This document shows positions 1-5,125 of a stretch of DNA of 7,118 bases, piece after piece. Made by a program: the position numbers and the translations under genes. This DNA comes from JBLIOB01 sp047639575. Its GTDB lineage: Bacteria; Bacteroidota; Bacteroidia; Flavobacteriales_D; Parvicellaceae. Position 1 is the first letter of the stretch; each line of letters opens with the position of its first letter. The stretch spans positions 1-7,118 of the forward strand of contig JBLIOB010000223.1 of assembly GCA_047639575.1 (NCBI GenBank), read 5' to 3'. The notes beneath the pieces were generated by a model. That model had not been told where the DNA came from and searched no databases. It saw nothing but the letters and a program-made list of their open reading frames with translations.

Positions 1-518
1 CTATGTCGAATGTTTCTACGGATGCTTCTAATCTAGAACGCCTGAATCGTTGGAGTTGTGCTGCAGACATGTTCAAACAAAGGCCAATGTTTGGTTATGG
101 ACCAGGAACTTATGCTTTTGAATATGCACCTTTCCAACATCAAGAAGACTTGACAATTATTTCAACGAATTTTGGAAATGCGGGAAACGCACATAGTGAG
201 TACTTAGGCCCTCTTTCGGAAAGCGGATTGCTAGGAATGATCTCTATGCTAATTGTTGTAGCAACTATATTTTATTCGGGAATTAGACTATACATTAACC
301 TTGAAGACCCTCAGTTAAAGATGATCATCATAGCTTGTATTTTAGGGTTGTTTACCTATTTCGCTCATGGAATATTAAATAATTATTTGGACACAGATAA
401 GGCTTCTGTTCCAGTATGGGGATTTGCAGCTTTGATAGTTGCAACTGAATACCGTATGAAAAAAGGTCTTCTGAAGTCCAATCGAACCAAAAATGTAAGT
501 GATGAGGTTATTGATTAA
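1..518 (+). CDS. O-antigen ligase/polymerase (Wzy_C/WaaL-like) family membrane protein, C-terminal part
   Basis: The product belongs to the family of polytopic inner-membrane enzymes that join or polymerise undecaprenyl-linked polysaccharide on the periplasmic side. Only 171 residues are visible, in the frame whose first full codon is at base 3. Relatives usually exceed 400 residues, so the ATG at base 3 is almost certainly internal and the gene begins left of the window. The large periplasmic loop is recognisable: ERLNRW near residue 12, then RPMFGYGPGTY around 27-37 and YAPFQ at 41-45. Residues 64-78 (HSEYLGPLSESGLLG) fit the WaaL-type pattern H[NSQ]-x9-G-x2-[GTY], with His64 the likely functional histidine. 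Three hydrophobic segments follow, at about 76-98, 107-125 and 136-149, and then a short basic tail. Sequence alone does not separate a lipid A-core ligase from a Wzy polymerase or an exopolysaccharide ligase. The gene runs into the following one with a 17-base overlap, so the two are probably co-transcribed. Confidence 0.85.
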   Translation, partial: MSNVSTDASNLERLNRWSCAADMFKQRPMFGYGPGTYAFEYAPFQHQEDLTIISTNFGNAGNAHSEYLGPLSESGLLGMISMLIVVATIFYSGIRLYINLEDPQLKMIIIACILGLFTYFAHGILNNYLDTDKASVPVWGFAALIVATEYRMKKGLLKSNRTKNVSDEVID

Positions 519-1260
519 TCTGCTTCTTAGTTTTTCAAGCATCATTTACGTCTCAAATACTTGCGCTCAGTCAACTGGATTAATAGGAGGTGTTGGATTT
601 TCTCCAATGATTTTTATTGAAAATGAAACAGATAAGGCTAACGCTTGTGGAGCAATTTACGATCGTGATGTCAAGAATGTTTATAATTTAAGTGCCTTTC
701 TTCACCATGAGATTCCGTTAAGTCAAAGTCAATCGACTTACTTAAGGATGGGCTTGAATGTTGATATGGGCAAATATCGAGTAAATGGTTTTGGACGGTC
801 CTCTTATGGCAACCATGAATATGATGGAGCCTTCGTTTCTTATCAGCTAGGCATGGCAAGTTTATTTATCAAGCGAGGTAAAAGAGAGGGATGGAAACCA
901 TACGGAGGGGCGGGTTTCTATATTAAATTTGATCCATCCACTATTAAAACTGAAGGTGAATACTCATATTTCAGAACAGTTGATTCAACAAGTGGAGTTA
1001 GGAACATTGACGAGTTTGATGTAAGAAGTAAAATAAAAGCAAATGCTGGATTTCAAGCTGTTTTTGGAGTTGAAAAAGAACTTAATCGTGGTGCACTGTT
1101 GTTTGAGATAGCTACGCGATATGGGATAACTAAAACCTGGTCTAAAATAGATTACTACTATCATGAAATGATAATTGAGCTGAAAGTTGGTTATCGAATT
1201 TTTAGGAACGGAAAAAAAGGTACTCGGGTTAGTGTAGATAATTCCACCATAAAAGGTTAG
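502..1260 (+). CDS. Secreted, probable outer-membrane beta-barrel protein of unknown function
   Basis: I do not recognise a specific family. The 252-residue product begins with a clear signal peptide: MRLLINLLL, a hydrophobic stretch to about residue 19, and likely cleavage at TCA-QS near residues 22-23, a common Bacteroidota A|Q site. The cysteine there is not in a good lipobox, so a lipoprotein is unlikely. The mature part has alternating polar and hydrophobic strands rich in Gly, Tyr and Phe, for example GLIGGVGFSP, YLRMGLNV, PYGGAGFYIKF, AGFQAVFGVEKEL, LLFEIATRYGI and IIELKVGYRIF, separated by polar turns. This is what an 8-10 strand outer-membrane barrel of the OmpA/porin-like type looks like, with a short basic tail after the last aromatic strand. 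I chose ATG at 502. A GTG directly before it (499) would add one residue, but a basic residue follows the ATG at once, as expected for a signal peptide. The start lies inside the upstream gene, which suggests translational coupling. The barrel assignment is inference from pattern. Confidence 0.72.
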   Translation: MRLLINLLLSFSSIIYVSNTCAQSTGLIGGVGFSPMIFIENETDKANACGAIYDRDVKNVYNLSAFLHHEIPLSQSQSTYLRMGLNVDMGKYRVNGFGRSSYGNHEYDGAFVSYQLGMASLFIKRGKREGWKPYGGAGFYIKFDPSTIKTEGEYSYFRTVDSTSGVRNIDEFDVRSKIKANAGFQAVFGVEKELNRGALLFEIATRYGITKTWSKIDYYYHEMIIELKVGYRIFRNGKKGTRVSVDNSTIKG

Positions 1261-1329
1261 CCTTTAAAAGAACCTACATCCCTGAATCGCAGTAAAAAGA
1301 AACTCTCTGCTAAAGGGTTGACAACGTTA

Positions 1330-2847
1330 CTAGTGTTCTAATTGAACTGTTTTTTTAACGCTTCCATCACTGTATATATCAATATAGACTTGACCTGATT
1401 TTTTACGTCCAACGACTCTTCCTAAGAGATCCACTGTTCTAATCAAGGTTGGGGGAGAGGTGTTAATCTCATTAACACTCACCGGAGAACAGCTTGCATT
1501 GTTAAAATGAACTGGGAGGGAACTAACTTTACCAATACCTTGAGGTACCCACACTTGATAAACGGAGTCAATGAGCGGTTGGATCGTTTGCGTTGTTTCA
1601 CCAGTTGACCATAAATATGAAGAGTGCCCAGATTCAGCAATTAAGTACGAACTCCCTGCTGAATCAAGGCAAGACACACTTGGACGAGTAAATGAAAATT
1701 TCGGCAAAAATGGTTGAACTCGGTAGCTCATGATAGAATCTTTAAAATAGACTAGCGCTTGAATTTGATTTAATTCGTCCGTTACCACAATAGAAGGGTC
1801 TGGTCTTTGAACTCTACCAAAGTCAATCACTTTGCTATTATACCACCGATGATAACTACCGGTTGCATGGCTGTAAATTGTTGGAGAGGGAAGATATTCA
1901 TCTACCAAAGTTGCAGTCCATAAGGTAGTGTCTAGAATATATTCCACTGCTCTTGAACGTTCTGGCGGACCAAACATGTTACCATTGTCAAGGACGGATA
2001 TGTTTCCAGATGATCTTCTTTCCGCGTGATGCTGAGCCGTGAAACCTACATCATTGGTGAATGTGAAATCATTAGATTTCCCTCCTAATTGCCAAATGAT
2101 ATTGCCCGTATTTCGATCGATTTTAACTACTGAATTCAAATGTCTAAATGACACTAATAAATGTCCGTCATCGTCTTCGTAAACTGAATTGAAATGGGCA
2201 TAATCATAGCCGCCATTATCGTATCCATAAAAATCATATCCTTCCGATGGATGAATGTGCTCGCAACTATTCCAGTCCCAGAGTAAATTATTTGACGCGT
2301 CAACAACTTCAAGAACATTACAATAACATATACTTGCAGAATCGCCTGGGGCACCATCAAACATATAGCCACTCAAGTCTATGACGCTATCTTTGATAGC
2401 AAAAAGAACATAGTTCCCATCTGCTAATTGATAAAATTCATGGGGGTCTATATAGTCAGCGTTTACCACCGAAAGCTGATTGGTAATGTTGAAATTCGAA
2501 TCAATTACAGTAGGTGTACCAACTGAAGAAATTCTTTCAACAACTAAAAACTCGCCAGATACTGAGTCGTATTTAAAATTAGTCATTGTTCTAGCATTAG
2601 GCTCCGTGCCATACCAGACATTATATCCTTCCGGGTCTAAGATGACCGCTTTTGGGCGAATGTAATTTGCGTCACTTGGAATACTTGAAAGCCTATACAT
2701 TCCAATCGCATAGTAAAATTCCAAAGTACTATCTACCAATTGAAATTCATACGGAAACATTTCATCAGTTACCGGGCGATTAAAATTTTGCGCGAACGAA
2801 ACATTAAATAGAAGTGTAACTAGGATAGCGCCAAAAATTTTGTTCAT
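1330..2847 (-). CDS. Arylsulfotransferase (ASST)-family protein with signal peptide and T9SS-like C-terminal tail
   Basis: This 505-residue protein matches the PAPS-independent arylsulfotransferase fold family (Arylsulfotran_2-like), a six-bladed propeller whose studied members move a sulfuryl group from a phenolic sulfate to a phenol acceptor. A signal peptide spans residues 1-19 (MNKIFGAILV..., cleavage SFA|Q). Family landmarks appear in order: HEFYQLADGNYVLFA (136-150), AHFNSVYEDDDGHLLVSFRH (217-236), KIDRNTGNIIWQLGG (242-256), QHHAE (272-276), SVLDNGN (284-290), SRA (298-300), SHATGSYHRW (326-335) and YRVQPFLP (375-382). His218, His273/274 and His327/333 are candidate active-site residues; I cannot map them securely to the catalytic histidine of the E. 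coli enzyme. After the propeller comes a short Ig-like piece with the YLWSTGETTQTI signature (411-422) common in T9SS cargo, then a tail at about 465-505 with DLLGR, QVYIDIYSDG and KK, resembling a short T9SS sorting domain. The gene sits 49 bases after the phosphatase gene. Its substrate is unknown, and many family members have no proven activity. Confidence 0.85.
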   Translation of the reverse strand: MNKIFGAILVTLLFNVSFAQNFNRPVTDEMFPYEFQLVDSTLEFYYAIGMYRLSSIPSDANYIRPKAVILDPEGYNVWYGTEPNARTMTNFKYDSVSGEFLVVERISSVGTPTVIDSNFNITNQLSVVNADYIDPHEFYQLADGNYVLFAIKDSVIDLSGYMFDGAPGDSASICYCNVLEVVDASNNLLWDWNSCEHIHPSEGYDFYGYDNGGYDYAHFNSVYEDDDGHLLVSFRHLNSVVKIDRNTGNIIWQLGGKSNDFTFTNDVGFTAQHHAERRSSGNISVLDNGNMFGPPERSRAVEYILDTTLWTATLVDEYLPSPTIYSHATGSYHRWYNSKVIDFGRVQRPDPSIVVTDELNQIQALVYFKDSIMSYRVQPFLPKFSFTRPSVSCLDSAGSSYLIAESGHSSYLWSTGETTQTIQPLIDSVYQVWVPQGIGKVSSLPVHFNNASCSPVSVNEINTSPPTLIRTVDLLGRVVGRKKSGQVYIDIYSDGSVKKTVQLEH

Positions 2848-2851
2848 TTCA

Positions 2852-2859
2852 CAAAGTTA
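2852..2859 (-). promoter_or_regulatory. Candidate Bacteroidota -7 box upstream of the arylsulfotransferase-family gene
   Basis: Read on the - strand this is TAACTTTG, a perfect match to the Bacteroidota sigma-A -7 consensus TAnnTTTG. It ends only 4 bases before the ATG at 2847, so transcription would start at or next to the start codon. The region 19-25 bases further upstream is a T-run rather than a clear TTG, so the -33 element is weak. The gene could instead be read through from the phosphatase gene. Confidence 0.35.
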
Positions 2860-2896
2860 TTTATAAATCTGATTTGATAAAAAAGCGGATTGGAAC

Positions 2897-4132
2897 TTAA
2901 AAAAATCTGCAGCCTAGTATGGCGGTATCATCCAAGAATTCTCTTTCTCCTTTGTATTCATTTAGGCGTTCGAAAATCATTTCATTTAAGTCAGCCATGC
3001 TCAATTCGTAATTTCCGTGGATAATATCAATCAATCGTTCTGTTTCGAATGGGTCGTCTTCGTTGTTCTCTAATTCTACCAGTCCATCTGTATAGCAGAA
3101 TAAGGTCATTTGAGATTCTATTGGTAACGATTCTACATTGATGCTTGGGATTTCATCCATCATCCCCAAGCCGATACAACCCTGATCTAGTTGAACTACT
3201 TTCTTCCCATTCGTTAATAGCGGGTAATTATGTCCAGCATTACAATATTTTAAAATCTTGGTTGTGCTATTGTAATACGCAAAAAAGAACGTGATGAATT
3301 TTTCCCCATTTGCAACGTTCATCACATCTTCATTCAATTGATGCATCAACTGCTCAATAGTCATGTCTTTATGATATTTGATATGCGCTCTTAGATTGGC
3401 TTGAAAATTACTCATGATTAACGCAGCGCCAACTCCCTTCCCAGATACATCAGCTATACACATACAATATTCCTCATTGTTTAATTTGAAGAAATCATAA
3501 TAGTCACCACCAACCATCATTTTAGTTTCGTACTTAGCGGCAATATCTAGTCTATTGTTTGATGGTAGATTTTTAGGAAACAAAAGGGCCTGCATTTCAG
3601 CCGCTACTTCCAGCTCTTTTTTAGAAATTTCCTGCTCAATACTTTCTTTAGCTAACCTTTTGTTTTCTATTGCAACAATTATAATGTTGGTCAAGGTTTG
3701 GATAAAAGGCATATGCTTAATCGTTGGACTAATCCTAATTTCATCCTCGTTCAAATCTCCAATAAGCAAATAGGCCAGTGCCTTTTCTTTATGGGATACT
3801 GGGACTACAACATCGAATGAATTTAAGGAGGAACTTGACGATGATTCGATTACGGTAATTTCTTTGATGTGTGTCAGGTCATTAGTAACGCTTATTTTTC
3901 TTGCGTTTCCTTTTGCTCCATACTTTAATAAACAAACCCATTCCTCTTGTTTGCTATATAGCATGAGCTTTGATATCCCTAATTGCTCTCTTAGGATATA
4001 CTCATAGATGTTAAGGATTTTATCAATGGAATAATTATCATTGATAGCCTTGGTGATTTCTAACAGAGAATTCAGCTTAAATTCCTTCAGCTGTAACTTT
4101 TCGTTTAGTTTATTGACTCTTGCTTCCGCCAT
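2897..4132 (-). CDS. RsbU/SpoIIE-type PP2C serine phosphatase with N-terminal GAF-like sensor region
   Basis: This 411-residue, cytoplasmic-looking protein has no signal peptide or membrane segment. Residues 1-30 are a charged helix. About 20-160 resemble a GAF domain (LLEITKAINDNYSIDKILNI opening, then VVVPVSHKEKALAYLLIGDL around 108-127 and a closing helix). A linker helix at 157-185 (ending AAEMQALLFPKNLP) leads into a PP2C domain of the SpoIIE/RsbU class. Motifs are complete: MVGGDYYDFF (206-215), IADVSGKGVGAALIMS (226-241), CNAGHNYPLL (297-306), LFCYTDGLVE (344-353) and FLDDTAIL (399-406). Asp210, Asp228, Asp349 and Asp401/402 are the expected Mn/Mg ligands, so the enzyme should be active. 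Enzymes of this class usually dephosphorylate an anti-anti-sigma factor (STAS) in partner-switching pathways, but no STAS protein or anti-sigma kinase is in the window. The ATG shares one base with the stop of the upstream lpxD-like gene (TAATG), which implies coupled translation. Six serines in a row lie in the GAF-like part (97-102). Confidence 0.92.
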   Translation of the reverse strand: MAEARVNKLNEKLQLKEFKLNSLLEITKAINDNYSIDKILNIYEYILREQLGISKLMLYSKQEEWVCLLKYGAKGNARKISVTNDLTHIKEITVIESSSSSSLNSFDVVVPVSHKEKALAYLLIGDLNEDEIRISPTIKHMPFIQTLTNIIIVAIENKRLAKESIEQEISKKELEVAAEMQALLFPKNLPSNNRLDIAAKYETKMMVGGDYYDFFKLNNEEYCMCIADVSGKGVGAALIMSNFQANLRAHIKYHKDMTIEQLMHQLNEDVMNVANGEKFITFFFAYYNSTTKILKYCNAGHNYPLLTNGKKVVQLDQGCIGLGMMDEIPSINVESLPIESQMTLFCYTDGLVELENNEDDPFETERLIDIIHGNYELSMADLNEMIFERLNEYKGEREFLDDTAILGCRFF

Positions 4133-5058
4133 TATAGACTTTCGATGATTACTGGTAATTTTCTTAATAGAGCTAATTCTCTAAATTTAATTCGAGCCTC
4201 TTCGGCAGGACTTCCTAAATAAGTTTTTCCGCCTTCTACATCTTTAGATGGCGCAGATTGGCCAAGAAATACGGCTCCCTTTCCAATCGTGATATTAGCC
4301 GGTATACCAACTTGCCCCCAAAGGATCACATCATCTTCGATGTTCACGCATCCTCCCACTCCAACTTGAGCAGCAAAAAGGCAGTTCTTTCCAATTATCG
4401 TATCGTGGCCAATATGAACTTGATTATCCAATTTGGAAGCTTCTCCTATAATTGTGCTCGCAGATACGCCCGCATCAATACTACATAGTGCCCCTATTTC
4501 AACGCGATCTTTTATAATTACATTCCCACAGGAGTGCATTCTATCGTATCCTGAGTCTTTCTTTTTGTAATAAAAGCCATGTGTTCCGATAGTAGTATTA
4601 CTTTGAATTACCACATCGTTTCCAATTATAGTTCGGTCCATGATAACCACCCCAGCATGAATCATACAATCTTTACCAATTGTAACGTCATTTCCGATGG
4701 AAACATTTGGATGAATAACCGTTCCTTCACCGATTTTAGCTGAATCGCTTATTGGTTGAGTCCAAGCAATAAAAGGAGAGAAGTGCTTCGTGATTTTATT
4801 ATAATCATCAAAAGGGTTAGTTGAAATTAACAACGCCTTTCCTTCTGGACAATCTACTTGTTTGTCAATAATGATAGTTGTAGCGGCAGACGAAAGCGCT
4901 TTATCGTAGTACTTTGGATGATCTACAAATACAATGTCGCCAGTTTCAACACGATGAATCTCGTTTATTCCTGTAATCGCATGATCTTCAGGACCAGAGA
5001 ATTCACAGTTTAGAAATTGGGCAATCTCTTTAAGGGTCTTTCTAGACTTGAATTTCAT
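4132..5058 (-). CDS. lpxD: LpxD-family UDP-3-O-acylglucosamine N-acyltransferase, Bacteroidota-type paralogue
   Basis: LpxD transfers a 3-hydroxyacyl chain from acyl carrier protein to UDP-3-O-acyl-glucosamine, an early cytoplasmic step of lipid A synthesis. This 308-residue protein has the family order: an N-terminal uridine-binding-type domain (1-100, with GDIVFVDHPKYYDKALSSAAT at 40-60), then a left-handed beta-helix of hexapeptide repeats from about 105 to 270 (KIGEGTVIHPNVSIGNDVTIG and following), then a C-terminal helix (EEARIKFRELALLRKLP). The catalytic-histidine motif is present as KLDNQVHIGHD (209-219), with His218 matching E. coli His239. Several positions differ from textbook LpxD: THGFYY instead of the usual SDGFGY, SIDAG instead of TIDRG, and GGCVNI (235-240) where most LpxD have a GH pair. 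It is also shorter than the 341-residue E. coli enzyme. From memory, many Bacteroidota carry a second LpxD-like gene with such features beside the housekeeping copy, and this is probably that form. Its exact acyl or sugar substrate is therefore uncertain. It may have its own promoter at 5064-5097 and it is coupled to the downstream phosphatase. Confidence 0.88.
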   Translation of the reverse strand: MKFKSRKTLKEIAQFLNCEFSGPEDHAITGINEIHRVETGDIVFVDHPKYYDKALSSAATTIIIDKQVDCPEGKALLISTNPFDDYNKITKHFSPFIAWTQPISDSAKIGEGTVIHPNVSIGNDVTIGKDCMIHAGVVIMDRTIIGNDVVIQSNTTIGTHGFYYKKKDSGYDRMHSCGNVIIKDRVEIGALCSIDAGVSASTIIGEASKLDNQVHIGHDTIIGKNCLFAAQVGVGGCVNIEDDVILWGQVGIPANITIGKGAVFLGQSAPSKDVEGGKTYLGSPAEEARIKFRELALLRKLPVIIESL

Positions 5059-5063
5059 TAAGA

Positions 5064-5097
5064 TAAAGGTAGCTATTTATCTTGGCCTAAAAAACAA
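5064..5097 (-). promoter_or_regulatory. Candidate Bacteroidota promoter for the lpxD-like/phosphatase pair
   Basis: On the - strand, TTG (5097-5095) is followed after 23 bases by TACCTTTA (5071-5064), a one-mismatch match to TAnnTTTG. The arrangement TTG-N17-23-TAnnTTTG is the known Bacteroidota housekeeping promoter. The box ends 5 bases before the ATG at 5058, so the transcript would be nearly leaderless. The TTG overlaps the T-rich tract of the possible terminator of the preceding gene. Confidence 0.4.
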
Positions 5098-5109
5098 CAT
5101 TTTGAGTTG
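5089..5109 (-). terminator. Possible weak rho-independent terminator after the T9SS surface-protein gene
   Basis: On the - strand, CAAC (5109-5106 complement), a 7-base loop and GTTG (5098-5095 complement) form a 4-bp stem directly followed by six T residues (5094-5089). It begins 17 bases after the stop codon of the surface-protein gene. The stem is short and AT-rich, so read-through into the lpxD-like gene is plausible. The overlapping palindrome at 5105-5124 offers an alternative hairpin. Confidence 0.25.
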
Positions 5110-5124
5110 AATTCAACTAGTTGA
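5105..5124. repeat. Overlapping palindromes built from alternating AGTTGA / TCAACT units
   Basis: The 20 bases at 5105-5124 contain two perfect overlapping palindromes: a 14-bp one at 5105-5118 (AGTTGAATTCAACT) and a 12-bp one at 5113-5124 (TCAACTAGTTGA). The result is three alternating copies of one 6-bp unit. It lies between the stop of the T9SS surface-protein gene and the promoter of the lpxD-like gene. It could act as part of a terminator hairpin or as a binding site for a dimeric regulator. The symmetry is seen directly; the role is unknown. Confidence 0.55.
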
Positions 5125-5125
5125 C

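Noticed and set aside
3..5. ATG at base 3 as the start of a 171-residue gene
   Set aside because: The translation opens inside the periplasmic loop of an O-antigen ligase-family protein and lacks the many upstream membrane segments, so the gene is cut by the window edge.
1252..1265. AAAGG-TTAG-CCTTT hairpin at the end of the barrel gene as a terminator for the convergent genes
   Set aside because: The stem is five bases, mostly A-T, and no T-run follows on the + strand; on the - strand only a short T stretch follows. It is too weak to call.
2154..2665. Short open frames opposite or shifted within the sulfotransferase-family gene
   Set aside because: They overlap a strongly supported gene, have no recognisable domains and read as low-complexity shadow translations.
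2848..2896. Terminator between the phosphatase and sulfotransferase-family genes
   Set aside because: There is a T-run in this gap but no stable stem before it, so read-through or an internal promoter is more likely.
4258..4488. 76-codon open frame on the + strand inside the lpxD-like gene
   Set aside because: It is antisense to a well-conserved hexapeptide-repeat gene and shows no domain or promoter support.
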